The notes: a model not told the origin generated them from the letters alone. A DNA stretch of 64,000 bases from Desulfobaccales bacterium (GCA_041648175.1 JBAZPO010000013.1:66544-130543), one strand, 5' to 3'; shown: positions 7,739 to 17,931, counted from the stretch's first letter. Numbers and translations: made by a program.

Positions 7739-9853
7739 ATGTATCTGTTATTGATGACCTCCTTTACAGCAATATTCATCTCTGCGTATATCCTTAGCAA
7801 AGTATTTTTCAACAACCGAAGTTCAGCACTTATTATTATAGTTTCTGGTCTGCTTTACCTGTTGCCTACGATAGCGGGAGCATTAGGAATTCTACGCCCA
7901 TATTTATTATTTAATTTTGCACTTGTCGCACTCTTAATAAGTGTCTTTACATTAAGATGGCAACGTGATAGTAAATCAAATGGATTTAATTATTATTCAA
8001 TTGAATATTGCGCCAGACCAATTTCATTGGAAGTTTTACTTGTAGTTGTCCCTGCCATTTGCTCAATTTCATGGATATTAATCTTTGTGGTGCAATCAAT
8101 CAGGCACAGGATAGCACTTCATTACATTTCGCCTTTGCCATGGGATGTTGTTACATATCACTTTCCTACCTTAGTTAACGCTATTCAGAGTGGTTCACTA
8201 TGGACTACTTTCTGGGCGCACTACCCCATGGGGTGTGAAATGATCCATTCATGGGGTTTCGTTTTTTTAAGAAACGATGCGTTAGTATACCCGACTCACT
8301 TCTTCTTTACTATTGTGTTTATATTTTTTTCTGGAATTATTCTCCATATATTATGTTTTCAAGATGGGAAAGCACTATCTGGCACAGAGATAATCGCTTA
8401 TTTGATTATGACAGTGATGTTACTGGTTTCCCCACCTCTTTGGGATATGCAATTCAATGAAGTAGGCAAAAATGATATTGCTATGAGTGCTTTCGTTATG
8501 GCGGCGCTTTGTTTTCTTTTGCAATGTATAACCGAGACGTCAACAAGTAAATCTTTTAAGCAAAACGTATTATTAACAGGTATTGCGCTAGGCATATTAT
8601 GTGGCATCAAACCTCACGGCTTATTATATGCCGTCTTTTTTCTCGTAATACTGCTCAAGGATAGTTTTGCTAAGAAAGTCATAATGTATTCGATGGGTGT
8701 CGTAGGTTTATGCATCCTACTTTTAGCAGGTTTTTGGTATATTCGGCCATTAATTATGCTTGGAACCATCCCTCCGTCTGGGGTTGACTTATCTATTATT
8801 TTTAATCTTCACAGGGGCCTGGGTTTATTTCTAACCGGCCGGGAGAACATACTCTTTACGCTATCTATGGTTTTTTGTCTAATCATGGGGGTGGGTTGGC
8901 ATAATAAAGACTTCAGAATGAGGGTAGTGAATTATACCCTGGCCGCGTCGATCGTTATATTCTGGTTAACCCCCTTTGGGGCTTGGGATGGCTATCTGCA
9001 TCTAAGATATGCGTCGGCAACTATTCCCCTGGTTATCATTATGGGCATTGCGACATTTTTGCGCCTTTTCGTAAAGACGGAGGTGGAAAATGACGCGATT
9101 CAGTTGAAGGAACCGAATTACTGGACTTATCGGCGTGGGACGGTCTTGGCTTGTGTCTTATTGGGTCTGGGTTCGGTAGCGATGCTGGTTATCCCGTTGC
9201 TAGGCGGATTAGAAGGTAAGCCACGTTGGGCATGGAATCTTCGGGCCCTGATCATAATCGGCTTTTTGGCTGCTTCTCTCTACATCTACAATTCTGTTAA
9301 AGCTTTCAAAGAGTATCGGCTAAATATGTCTCGAAGTTTATTGTCAGTGATTTCAGTTTTTATGGTCTTCATTACGTTATTTATCCAGATTATCTTTTAT
9401 AGACCACCCGGTGATTTGCCGGGTTACAATGAAAATACCTCAGTATACCGGTGGATATACGAAAATATACATGGAAAAACTATTTACCTCTTAGGATTGC
9501 GCCCATATGGCTTTTATGGCAAGGAGTTTTCAAACAGAGTCATTTACGATGGAGATTCTTATGGTACAAAGTTAGAGGAATGGTTATCTCCCATAAAACA
9601 AGGAAAGGCTGACTACCTCATTATTGGGAGAGACTATGCTCAACATGAAGGATGGTACGATTATAAGCCATTTCCGAGCGATCTTGCTAAGATTCTGGCA
9701 AAGCCCAATATGTTTAAGTTAGTATGGTCAGACGATTTGGCCATGATTTTTAGCATAGAACCAAGCTTTTTTACTCGAGTTGGATCAGGTTTTCTTGGAG
9801 AGGTGGGTGATAATCCAGTGACCCAAAGAGGAGCGGAAGATGGCCGGAAGTAG
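7739..9853 (+). CDS. Polytopic GT-C-type glycosyltransferase-like membrane protein
   Basis: This 704-residue protein has about a dozen hydrophobic helices and a soluble C-terminal third (from about 560). The pattern PWDVVTYHFP (D136, YH 140-141) in the first extracytoplasmic loop resembles the acidic motif of ArnT/PMT-like GT-C enzymes, which use polyprenyl-phosphate sugars at the periplasmic face. Codon use is strongly AT-rich compared with the GC-rich genes further right, suggesting acquisition by transfer. It follows the promoter at 7601-7630. It could also be a YfhO-like or otherwise uncharacterised membrane protein; exact family membership is unsure. Confidence 0.65.
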   Translation: MYLLLMTSFTAIFISAYILSKVFFNNRSSALIIIVSGLLYLLPTIAGALGILRPYLLFNFALVALLISVFTLRWQRDSKSNGFNYYSIEYCARPISLEVLLVVVPAICSISWILIFVVQSIRHRIALHYISPLPWDVVTYHFPTLVNAIQSGSLWTTFWAHYPMGCEMIHSWGFVFLRNDALVYPTHFFFTIVFIFFSGIILHILCFQDGKALSGTEIIAYLIMTVMLLVSPPLWDMQFNEVGKNDIAMSAFVMAALCFLLQCITETSTSKSFKQNVLLTGIALGILCGIKPHGLLYAVFFLVILLKDSFAKKVIMYSMGVVGLCILLLAGFWYIRPLIMLGTIPPSGVDLSIIFNLHRGLGLFLTGRENILFTLSMVFCLIMGVGWHNKDFRMRVVNYTLAASIVIFWLTPFGAWDGYLHLRYASATIPLVIIMGIATFLRLFVKTEVENDAIQLKEPNYWTYRRGTVLACVLLGLGSVAMLVIPLLGGLEGKPRWAWNLRALIIIGFLAASLYIYNSVKAFKEYRLNMSRSLLSVISVFMVFITLFIQIIFYRPPGDLPGYNENTSVYRWIYENIHGKTIYLLGLRPYGFYGKEFSNRVIYDGDSYGTKLEEWLSPIKQGKADYLIIGRDYAQHEGWYDYKPFPSDLAKILAKPNMFKLVWSDDLAMIFSIEPSFFTRVGSGFLGEVGDNPVTQRGAEDGRK

Positions 9854-10049
9854 GATGGTGGCTAGGTAATGATTGATGGGTAGGCTGGGGTGGGACAGTT
9901 GACTCATGGGTGTGCGATAGGACCATAAGCCCCATAACTCACTTCAATGCTAGGTTTTTTCACTGCAACACTATAGCACTGATTGGCTGCCATAGGGCGG
10001 TTTTACTTGCGATCTTAAATAATTTCTACCGGACAGCAGTGGCGAAAGT

Positions 10050-10583
10050 ATGAAAATTCTCGATCTCGGCTGTGGTAATAAAAAGCAGCCCGGTACCGTA
10101 GGAATTGATCTGAATCCATTAACGGACGCCGATATTATTCACGATTTAAATAGCGTACCGTATCCATTTGAGGATTCGTTATTTGATGAGATTATTGCAG
10201 ATAATATAATTGAGCATCTCGATAATGTAATTTTGGTTATGGAAGAATTAGCCAGGATAAGCAAGGTGGGGGCATCTATAAAAATTATAGTCCCTTATTT
10301 TCGCTCGAAATGGGCATATATTGATCCTACCCATCGGCATTTTTTTACGGCAGAGTCGTTCGCTTACTTTGAAGAAGAAAACATTATCAGCAAATTATAT
10401 AAATATACACAAGTAAGATTTAACGTAAATAAGGTAGTTTTTAATGAGAGCCTTAAGAATGGTTTTATTAAATCAATTGTGATATTCTTCGCCAATAGAT
10501 GGCCTGTGCGATACGAGACATATTTAAGTCATCTTTATCCTTTAGATGATTTGACATTTTATTTGACAAATTTAAAAAGATGA
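10050..10583 (+). CDS. Small class I SAM-dependent methyltransferase
   Basis: This 177-residue protein starts at once with the SAM-binding loop ILDLGCGNK (residues 3-11), followed by the acidic GIDLNP that would bind the ribose. DNIIEHLDN fits the motif after strand 4. The short length and HRHFF segment resemble small methyltransferases common in polysaccharide clusters, which probably methylate a sugar hydroxyl or the chain end. It is AT-rich, like the preceding gene. A 14-base stretch (taatttctaccgga) just upstream recurs before the GT2 gene at 14121. Confidence 0.75.
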   Translation: MKILDLGCGNKKQPGTVGIDLNPLTDADIIHDLNSVPYPFEDSLFDEIIADNIIEHLDNVILVMEELARISKVGASIKIIVPYFRSKWAYIDPTHRHFFTAESFAYFEEENIISKLYKYTQVRFNVNKVVFNESLKNGFIKSIVIFFANRWPVRYETYLSHLYPLDDLTFYLTNLKR

Positions 10584-10641
10584 TTCATGGTCACTAGCAT
10601 CGACGTTTTCCCTCAATTGTAAGGCCTGATATATCGACGAA

Positions 10642-11907
10642 ATGAAGAATAAGATACTCTATTTCTCCGATTGTCATATATATGGGGGGAGCGATCGGAA
10701 TATCATTAATCTTTTGAACTACATGGCTGAAGAACCATGCTTAGAAGTCTTTTTCGCCTATCGCTATTTTAAAACTTACCAAAATGGGGTCAATAGAGAA
10801 TTATCTAAAAAAGTGAAGGCCATTCCGCTTTCACTTCTGTCCAATGTCACATTTTTTCATCGATTGAACCAGATAGTAACTAATCGCCTACTAAATAAAA
10901 TTATTAAAATACCTTTTTGGTTATTGTACAAAATTGGTATTTATACGCTTTACGATTATTTCGTTCTACGAAAAACAATTAGCCGAATTAAGCCTGATAT
11001 GATTCATGTGAACAACGGGGGGTATCCGGCATCATTTGTCTGTCAAACTGCGATTTTTGCTGCTAAACATTCTGGTGTTAATAAAATTATCTATCATATT
11101 AATAATCCGGCTGCAAAACAGGGTATCCTGCTTGATAAGTTGATCGATAAAAAAATTAATCAGTATGCCAACTACTTCATTACAGCTTCAAGGGAAGCGT
11201 CCGTGTCCCTTGCACAAAATAGATTTTTTGACATCCACAAATTGGTGCAAATCTATAATACGATTGAAAACCCTGAAATTGTTACATCTAAAGAAGCAAT
11301 ATGCAAATTGCATAATATTGATGCTGATAAGTTTATTCTTTGTGAGGTAGCATTTCTTTCTCAACGAAAGGGGCAGATATACATTCTTAACGCATTACGT
11401 AAAATTAAAGAACTTTACCCAGGTATTAATTCACAATTAGTACTATTCCTGGTGGGGGATGGAGAGGATTACCATAAACTGAAAAAATATTGCGAAATGA
11501 ACGAGTTGTCGAATGTCATATTTACAGGCTATCAGGATAACTATGTTGACTATATTGCTTGTTCAGATATTTTTATTCTGCCTTCAATTGGATATGAGGA
11601 TATGCCTCTCGTGGTTTTGACTGCGATGCAGTTAGGCAAACCCATAATTGCGACAGAGGTTGCCGGCATTACAGAAGAAATTGAAAACCTTAAAAGTGGT
11701 ATCGTGCTAAAAGTGGAAAAACTGGATACCCTTTATCTTGAAATTATCAAATTATTTGGAGATAGTGATTTGCGTTATTATTATGCAGAAAATGCAGTGA
11801 AACGCTTCAATGAACATTTTTCGCAATCGCAGGTATATGCACAGATCAAAGCACTCTATGCAATGTTGCCTAAAAACGGACCAGAATATCCTGGCCAAAT
11901 GGCATAA
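10642..11907 (+). CDS. Family 4 glycosyltransferase
   Basis: This 421-residue GT-B protein has an N-terminal acceptor domain with the glycine-rich IYGGSDRNI turn. The C-terminal Rossmann domain carries FLVGDGEDY and a donor-site segment beginning SIGYEDMP. In the EX7E motif the first glutamate is present, but the second is replaced by threonine (VVLTAMQ), which is unusual for a retaining GT4. It is AT-rich. It probably adds one sugar of the repeat unit in the cytoplasm; the sugar is unknown. Confidence 0.8.
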   Translation: MKNKILYFSDCHIYGGSDRNIINLLNYMAEEPCLEVFFAYRYFKTYQNGVNRELSKKVKAIPLSLLSNVTFFHRLNQIVTNRLLNKIIKIPFWLLYKIGIYTLYDYFVLRKTISRIKPDMIHVNNGGYPASFVCQTAIFAAKHSGVNKIIYHINNPAAKQGILLDKLIDKKINQYANYFITASREASVSLAQNRFFDIHKLVQIYNTIENPEIVTSKEAICKLHNIDADKFILCEVAFLSQRKGQIYILNALRKIKELYPGINSQLVLFLVGDGEDYHKLKKYCEMNELSNVIFTGYQDNYVDYIACSDIFILPSIGYEDMPLVVLTAMQLGKPIIATEVAGITEEIENLKSGIVLKVEKLDTLYLEIIKLFGDSDLRYYYAENAVKRFNEHFSQSQVYAQIKALYAMLPKNGPEYPGQMA

Positions 11908-12011
11908 CATATTGTAATATCGGGAAAAATATATTAACACCGCCAACCAAGCTGTAGGGCCTGCAGACTCGTAAAGCAAAACAGCTTAAACCAAGAAAGG
12001 TTGATTAAATT

Positions 12012-12932
12012 TTGTCAATTTCACCAACAGTTAAGCGGGTTTTGATTACCGGTGGTACGGGACTGCTTGGCGTTGCCATTCAAAGGTCCGCTCCCAAGAA
12101 CATACAGGGATTCTCAGTTTATTTTCCGGAACGTTCTTTGCCGGTATCTCTTCCGTTTTCTGTTCTTGCCGCGGACGTGTCAGACCGAATGAAGATGCGA
12201 TCCGTTTTTGAATGGGCCAAACCTGATGTAGTGATTCATGCAGCCGCGATTGGAAGCGTTGACTTCGCTGAACGGAACCGCGAAGAAACTAAAAAAATCA
12301 ATATAGGTGGCACAGAGGTTGTTGTTGAGCTGTGCCAAATCTTCAAGTCTCGACTTATTTATATTTCATCGAATGCTGTATTTGATGGGCGTACGCCACC
12401 TTATTCCGAAACTACCGCGGTAAACCCGATCAACTTCTACGGGCAACTCAAGGTAGATGCCGAGAATGTTGTTCGTAAAAGTAGCATGCCTTGGGCCATC
12501 GCTCGTCCCATTTTGATGTATGGCTGGCCATACCCAGGTGAGCGCGATAACCCCGTAGTGTGGTGGTTGCGTTCCCTGGAAAATGGCAAGCCTATTAAGG
12601 TTGTAGATAATGTATTTAGCAAACCTCTTCCGGCGTGCTCATGCGCAGATGTCATATGGGCATTAATTCAACAAAATCGAACTGGCATATACCATGCGGC
12701 TGGACGGGATCATGTTTCACTTTACCAGTTCGCTTTGCTGACGGCAGAAGTTTTTGGCTTGGATGCTAGATTGATTACACCAGTCCCGGATTCTTATTTT
12801 CCTGAGATTGCCCCTCGTCCCCAAGATACCTCTTTCGATACGACCAAAATGGAAACCCAGTTGGGGGTGAAAACTGTTGGTGTTAGAGATGGCCTGTTAA
12901 AGATGAAAGCCGAGCGCATAACCATATTATGA
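12012..12932 (+). CDS. RmlD-like short-chain dehydrogenase (sugar-nucleotide reductase)
   Basis: This 306-residue extended SDR has the NAD(P)-binding GGTGLLG at 14-20 and a catalytic Y143-x3-K147 (FYGQLK). A C-terminal RPQDTSFDTTK segment is like that of dTDP-4-dehydrorhamnose reductase. The family reduces 4-keto sugars bound to a nucleotide. No RmlA, RmlB or RmlC is visible, so the true substrate may differ from dTDP-rhamnose; partnership with the GMD-like enzyme at 25882 is possible. The start is TTG with AAAGG about 11 bases upstream. It overlaps the next gene by 4 bases (ATGA). Confidence 0.75.
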   Translation: MSISPTVKRVLITGGTGLLGVAIQRSAPKNIQGFSVYFPERSLPVSLPFSVLAADVSDRMKMRSVFEWAKPDVVIHAAAIGSVDFAERNREETKKINIGGTEVVVELCQIFKSRLIYISSNAVFDGRTPPYSETTAVNPINFYGQLKVDAENVVRKSSMPWAIARPILMYGWPYPGERDNPVVWWLRSLENGKPIKVVDNVFSKPLPACSCADVIWALIQQNRTGIYHAAGRDHVSLYQFALLTAEVFGLDARLITPVPDSYFPEIAPRPQDTSFDTTKMETQLGVKTVGVRDGLLKMKAERITIL

Positions 12933-13978
12933 GACTGTTCATTGTCGGCCCTCGATGGGTAGGTGGATGGACTGAAGGTTTGGGGCGGGCTGCTGATGCT
13001 CTTGGCCACAAAGTGGCTTTGTTCTTTTACCTGGATGGTGACTCCAATTATCTGAAGGACGAGGCAAAGAAGCGCTTACCTCCCATCCTGCAGAAGGGGC
13101 TAAGGGTGGGACTTAACCAGGTAAAACGGGCGCAGATTGTCTTAATGAACCGTCGTTTGATTGCTGCAGCTCGTGCTTTTCAGCCTGATGCCATAGTGAT
13201 CCTTAGAGGTGAGACAATCTCTTGGGAGAGTCTTGTAACTCTGCGAACTTTGAGAATACCCCTAGTCTCTTGGTGGGTTGATGATCCGTTTCGCTTCCCG
13301 TCGTTTTTGCGGCATTTTGAACTTTTTGATATAGTGTATGCATTCGATAAAGAATGTGTCGCTAACCTTAAAGAACGCGGTTTCAAGCACGTTATGTATC
13401 TTCCCTGTGCCTGTGATCAAACCACATTCTATCCACAGTCACTCAATCCATCCGATTATCCTTTGCTCAACTGCACGGTCGGTTTTGTCGCAGTGTACTA
13501 TCCAGAGCGCGCCGTATTGTTAAGCCAAATGAAGGGGCTGGATCTTGGTTTGTGGGGCAGCGGCTGGGAGGCGGCACCGGAACTTTGCGAATTTCCCTCT
13601 GGCACTTGGCGAGGTCTACGGATCACCGCGGCCAATGCGGCCAAGGTCTATAATTTGGTTAAGATATGCCCTAATGTGCATCATTCGCAAACACGCTTTG
13701 GCGGAATCAATACAAGGACGTTTGAAATCCTGGCTGCTGGTGGCTTTGAGCTGGTGGACAATGTTCCGGGATTGGAAGAACATTTTGAAGTAGGGCGTGA
13801 AATTGTGGCTTATTCCTCCCCTGGTGAATTGCGTGAATTAACTGAATATTATCTCTCCCATCCGTCCGGACGGGCGGCAATAATAGAGCGGGGCCGCTCC
13901 CGCGTTCTGCGCGATCACACTTACGAGAAGAGACTCGAGGTTATTCTAAAAACTCTTGATGGTTCAGCTTTAAGCTGA
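12929..13978 (+). CDS. CgeB/DUF3880-type glycosyltransferase
   Basis: This 349-residue GT-B protein has an N-terminal DUF3880-like domain with VSWWVDDPFRFPSF and FDIVYAFDKE. The C-terminal glycosyltransferase-1-like domain carries GGINTRTFEILAAGGF, where CgeB proteins bind the nucleotide sugar. CgeB was named from spore-crust polysaccharide genes, and homologues are common in O-antigen loci. It is coupled to the upstream reductase by an ATGA overlap. A second protein of the same type is at 28058. Confidence 0.8.
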   Translation: MRLFIVGPRWVGGWTEGLGRAADALGHKVALFFYLDGDSNYLKDEAKKRLPPILQKGLRVGLNQVKRAQIVLMNRRLIAAARAFQPDAIVILRGETISWESLVTLRTLRIPLVSWWVDDPFRFPSFLRHFELFDIVYAFDKECVANLKERGFKHVMYLPCACDQTTFYPQSLNPSDYPLLNCTVGFVAVYYPERAVLLSQMKGLDLGLWGSGWEAAPELCEFPSGTWRGLRITAANAAKVYNLVKICPNVHHSQTRFGGINTRTFEILAAGGFELVDNVPGLEEHFEVGREIVAYSSPGELRELTEYYLSHPSGRAAIIERGRSRVLRDHTYEKRLEVILKTLDGSALS

Positions 13979-14120
13979 ATTTAACAGGTCTTGAGAATTC
14001 TAAGGAACCTGGGAGGCTTTAAGCTTTACTAAGCTAACTTGGCATGGTCTCTCCTTGTCAGCCTACGTAATTTCTACCGGAAACAACGTTTAAAATAATT
14101 TACCTATTGCGAGTAATGAA

Positions 14121-15164
14121 ATGGCTTTAAGTCGTGAGCAGATTGTCGAGTCACATCTATCTGGGAAATTATACGCAAGTGTTATTGTATCGGCTTATAA
14201 TAGATTAGAAACATTAAAAATGTGTTTAACAGCGCTATTCCACCAATCAATTGAATTAGATAAATATGAAATAATACTAGTTGATGATTGCTCTACCGAT
14301 GGTACAAAAGATTACATTGATAACATTATACAGACTGCGCCAAATTTAAAATACATACGTCATCAAGTTAATCAAGGGTTAGCCTCTGCACGTAATTCTG
14401 GTATTCTAACTGTTAGTGGTGAATATATAATTTTTCTCGACTGCGATATCATACCTGAACCTGATTTTATTGAAAAAATGTTATTTTACCACGCGCAATA
14501 CCCGGATGAAAAAACTGTAGTAATTGGTAATTTGAGTTTTTATAAACATCTAACCGACAATAACAACATTGCTTATTTTGCTCAGTCTCGATATTTAGGT
14601 TTTAGAACGAAAAGAGAAATGGCAGAAATAGATTTATCAAATTTATCACCCAGATATTTTGCTGGCGGGATAGCCTCAATACCGTATAGTACGGTTATGG
14701 AGGTCGGGTTATTCGATTCTACCTTCAAGTTCTATGGGGGTGAGGATACAGATTACGGTATTCGTTTGGGTAACCATGGGGTAAGATTGATATTTGGTGC
14801 TTCAGTTAGAGCATACCACAACGATCCAGTATTTTTCCGAAAATATAAGAATAAACGTATTGAAGCGGCGCGGGAAGGATTCAAAATAATGTTGAACAAA
14901 CATCCGGGGTGCTATGATAATACCTGGATAAGTTTATTAGTTCCCATAAATAAACTAAAAGATCCCATATTGTTGATGGTTATGAAAATTATTTTAAGAA
15001 TGGCTCTCAATCCATTTAACCTTACTATTATCGAGTACTGGCTTCAAAAAACTAATAAATATAGATTGTTATATTCATCAAGTTTATATAAATTTGCTAT
15101 TATGGGATGGACATTGATGGGACTTCAGGAAGCCAATAAAAAATATAGCAGTGTTTGGAAATGA
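14121..15164 (+). CDS. Family 2 glycosyltransferase
   Basis: This 347-residue GT-A protein has VIVSAYNRLE at the N-terminus and VDDCSTDGT for nucleotide binding. NQGLASARN is followed by the metal-binding DCD in IIFLDCDIIPE. YGGEDTDYG fits the acceptor/catalytic-base region. The gene is very AT-rich and isolated between gaps of 142 and 520 bases, which suggests separate acquisition. The sugar specificity is unknown. Confidence 0.85.
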   Translation: MALSREQIVESHLSGKLYASVIVSAYNRLETLKMCLTALFHQSIELDKYEIILVDDCSTDGTKDYIDNIIQTAPNLKYIRHQVNQGLASARNSGILTVSGEYIIFLDCDIIPEPDFIEKMLFYHAQYPDEKTVVIGNLSFYKHLTDNNNIAYFAQSRYLGFRTKREMAEIDLSNLSPRYFAGGIASIPYSTVMEVGLFDSTFKFYGGEDTDYGIRLGNHGVRLIFGASVRAYHNDPVFFRKYKNKRIEAAREGFKIMLNKHPGCYDNTWISLLVPINKLKDPILLMVMKIILRMALNPFNLTIIEYWLQKTNKYRLLYSSSLYKFAIMGWTLMGLQEANKKYSSVWK

Positions 15165-15684
15165 CCCTCCCCAAATGAAGACCAGGGAATACGGTGCTCA
15201 GGTTACGTGGTTTTCAGTTTTTAGCGGAAGTCTTTTTCATGGATAGAAGCGGATATCCTCGCCCCAGGATAATGCAGCAAAGATTTATGGAAAATTGGTT
15301 AACCTTAAGATATAAAAAGAGATAATAAGCAAGATAGGATTTATAATTGATCGTTAATGGTGGAAGCTGGGATGAGGTGATCCAGCCGGAGTGCAAGTGG
15401 GCCATGCTGGGAGATCGCTAGAGGCGCCAGGATCACATTGGAACGTTCTCCGGCTAGGAGAGAGTTCCCAGGCACGTATGCCAGGGGGGGCAAGATTGCC
15501 GCATGATCTCGGCTATGGTCAGAAACATCAGCAAGCAAAGGGCAGTAGCAAAAGGGTCGGGCAATCCCAGATCAAAGTCCACAATGAAGCCCGTAACCCC
15601 AAAGTTTATCCCCTGGGTTCCAATTTTTCATGACCATGGGGAAGCACTAAATGCAACCACTTAGCAGAACAATTTAAAACATAG
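15165..15684. other. Gene-free stretch, possibly a decayed gene
   Basis: These 520 bases separate two glycosyltransferase genes. The minus strand shows two protein-like stretches in different frames: one around 15500-15590 with DLGLPDPF, and one around 15350-15495 with LPPLAYVPGNSLL. A single frameshift would join them, so a decayed gene is possible. No family was recognised and no start is evident. The part near 15170-15350 is AT-rich and may be regulatory. Confidence 0.3.
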
Positions 15685-16959
15685 ATGAATCTCCTGATCA
15701 TTACCAACCACTTTTGGCCGGAGAACTTTCGCATCAACGACCTGGCTCTGGGGTTGATAAAAAATGGCCACCGGGTTACAGTCCTCACCGGTGTGCCTGA
15801 CTACCCGGAGGGAAAATTCTTCCCTGGTTATGGTATCTTCAAGAGGCGTCAGGAGAACTACCAGGGGATAAAGATCCGGCGGGTGCCCCGGGTGCCCCGG
15901 GGCCAAGGCGGCAAGCTGCGGCTGACCTTAAGTTTTCTTTCCTTTGCCCTGTGCGGCTGTCTCTTGGCGCCGATGTATTTCCCCAGGTCATTTGACCTGA
16001 TTTTGGTGTTCGAGACCTCGCCGGTGACGGTGGGATTGCCGGCCTTGGTTTTAAAAAGGCTCAGGAATATTCCCATCATGTTTTGGGTGCAGGACCTCTG
16101 GCCGGAAAGCCTCTCCGCTACCGGAGCGGTCAGTTCCAGTCTTCTCCTGGGTCTGGTTGGCCTTTTGGTGCAACTGATTTATCGCGGCAGCGATCTCATG
16201 CTGGCGCAGTCACGGGCCTTTTTCCCTTCCATCGAGAAGTATGGCGGCTCAAGGGAAAAAATCGTCTATCTTCCCAACACCGCCGAAGACTTCTACCGCC
16301 CGGTGCAAGTGGAAGCCAAGGCGCCGGAACGATCCCTGCTTCCCCGGGGGTTTATCCTGATGTTCGCTGGTAACATCGGCGCGGCTCAGGACTTTGAAAC
16401 CATCCTGAGCGCAGCTGAAGTGCTCAAAGACCAGCGTGACCTGCATTGGGTAATCCTCGGAGATGGCCGCCGGCGCGCCTGGGTTGAAGACCAGGTGGGG
16501 ATTCGGGGACTGGGCAACACGGTGCATCTCTTGGGGAGACACCCCCCGGAAACCATGCCCCGCTTTTTTGCCCTGGCCGACGCTCTGCTGGTGACCCTCA
16601 AGAAGGAACCGATCTTCGCCCTGACCATACCCGCCAAGGTGCAGTCGTACCTGGCCTGTAGCAAGCCCGTCATTGCCTCTCTGGACGGGGAGGGTGCCCG
16701 GGTGGTGCAGGAGGCCGACGCGGGTCTTGCGGGTCCGGCCGGAGACTCAGCGGCACTGGCGGATAACGTCCTGGCAATGTACCACCTGCCCACATCAAAG
16801 CGCCGGGCCATGGGACTCCGGGGCCGCGGCTATTTTGAGCGACACTTTGAGCGGCAGATGCTTCTAGACCGGTTGGAGAAACTGATGCAGGAGGTGAAGG
16901 GCGACCAGGGGAGAGTTTTGGAAAAAGGTATTTTAGGGCGGAAGATGCCAATACGATAA
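15685..16959 (+). CDS. wbuB: WbuB-like glycosyltransferase, predicted L-FucNAc transferase
   Basis: This 424-residue GT4 protein begins ITNHFWPENFRIND, typical of WbuB/WcaI-type enzymes, with WVQDLWPESL near 135. FAGNIGAAQDFETIL and GDGRR lie in the C-terminal domain. In enteric O-antigen loci WbuB transfers N-acetyl-L-fucosamine and sits with fnlABC. Here the next three genes make exactly that donor, UDP-L-FucNAc, which supports the assignment. Context and sequence agree, but acceptor and linkage are not predictable. The gene is GC-rich, unlike the GT2 before it. Confidence 0.75.
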   Translation: MNLLIITNHFWPENFRINDLALGLIKNGHRVTVLTGVPDYPEGKFFPGYGIFKRRQENYQGIKIRRVPRVPRGQGGKLRLTLSFLSFALCGCLLAPMYFPRSFDLILVFETSPVTVGLPALVLKRLRNIPIMFWVQDLWPESLSATGAVSSSLLLGLVGLLVQLIYRGSDLMLAQSRAFFPSIEKYGGSREKIVYLPNTAEDFYRPVQVEAKAPERSLLPRGFILMFAGNIGAAQDFETILSAAEVLKDQRDLHWVILGDGRRRAWVEDQVGIRGLGNTVHLLGRHPPETMPRFFALADALLVTLKKEPIFALTIPAKVQSYLACSKPVIASLDGEGARVVQEADAGLAGPAGDSAALADNVLAMYHLPTSKRRAMGLRGRGYFERHFERQMLLDRLEKLMQEVKGDQGRVLEKGILGRKMPIR

Positions 16960-17025
16960 AGGGGTTATGGCTTTTCAAAAGTAACTTTGGTACCAATTTA
17001 ATGTAGATTAAAGTGAGTTAAGAGG

Positions 17026-17931
17026 GTGACGGTGGGGAAGGGCGGCAAACCTAAAAGAATCTTGGTTCTGGGGGCTAGCGGGGCGTTAGGGCATGTAATG
17101 TTCACCTGGTTGTCGGGCCGTGACGGTCTGGAGGTCTTCGGCACGGTCAGGGACCAGGAGCAGGCGGGCCATTGGTTTTCTCAGAATTTATTAAATAAAT
17201 GTTTAGGAAATGTGGATGCTTTTAATTTTAATAGCTTGATAAATGCCTTGGCTTTAGTAAAACCTGAGATAGTGGTTAATTGCATCGGCATCGTCAAACA
17301 GTCACACTTGGCTGCCGATCCGGTCATGTCGATCTCCATCAATTCCTTGTTACCCCATCGCCTTGCCGTAGCATGCCGCCTTGCCGGAATTCGCCTGATC
17401 CAAATGAGTACTGACTGTGTCTTTGACGGCGTCCGAGGCAATTACCGGGAGGAGGACCCGGCCAATGCCCTGGATATTTACGGCCGGACGAAGGCCCTGG
17501 GGGAAGTGACCTCTGCCGGTTGTCTCACCGTCAGGACCTCCATCATCTCTCACGAACTTCGGGGCAAATTAGGGTTATTGGAATGGTTTCTGGCACAGAA
17601 AAACCAGGTTCGGGGATTCACCCGGGCTATTTTTAGTGGCTTCCCCATGATAACCTTTACGAAAATTATCGAGGATTACCTGTTGGAAGATCCTGGACTA
17701 ACCGGGCTCTATCACATCTCCTCCGTCCCCATTACTAAATACGACTTGTTAAAATTGGTGGCTAAGCAGTACGGTAAGAAAATCGAAATAACTCCCGATC
17801 ACAGCCTCAAGGTGGATCGCTCCCTGGACTCCTCCTCTTTTCGGAAGATTACCGGCTATACGCCGCCGTCTTGGCCGGAGATGGTGGCTGAGATGCATCA
17901 GCATTATCTCTCGTCAAGCGACTATAAATAA
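17026..17931 (+). CDS. SDR reductase of the UDP-L-FucNAc pathway (WbjC/FnlB-like, short form)
   Basis: This 301-residue extended SDR has GASGALG at 16-22 and Y152-x3-K156 (IYGRTK). It lies between wbuB and the WbjB homologue, where WbjC/FnlB is expected. WbjC reduces the keto-hexose intermediate made by WbjB. Classical WbjC/FnlB proteins are about 370 residues with a C-terminal cupin-like domain; this one ends after the SDR domain. Either that activity is missing, supplied elsewhere or done by the SDR itself. The start is GTG 17026, but GTG 17032 with AGAGG six bases upstream is equally plausible. Confidence 0.7.
   Translation: MTVGKGGKPKRILVLGASGALGHVMFTWLSGRDGLEVFGTVRDQEQAGHWFSQNLLNKCLGNVDAFNFNSLINALALVKPEIVVNCIGIVKQSHLAADPVMSISINSLLPHRLAVACRLAGIRLIQMSTDCVFDGVRGNYREEDPANALDIYGRTKALGEVTSAGCLTVRTSIISHELRGKLGLLEWFLAQKNQVRGFTRAIFSGFPMITFTKIIEDYLLEDPGLTGLYHISSVPITKYDLLKLVAKQYGKKIEITPDHSLKVDRSLDSSSFRKITGYTPPSWPEMVAEMHQHYLSSSDYK

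Noticed and set aside
10003..14085. JUMPstart/ops element upstream of the glycan genes
   Set aside because: The conserved ggcggtagc core was not found in the upstream regions I inspected, so RfaH-type control is not supported.
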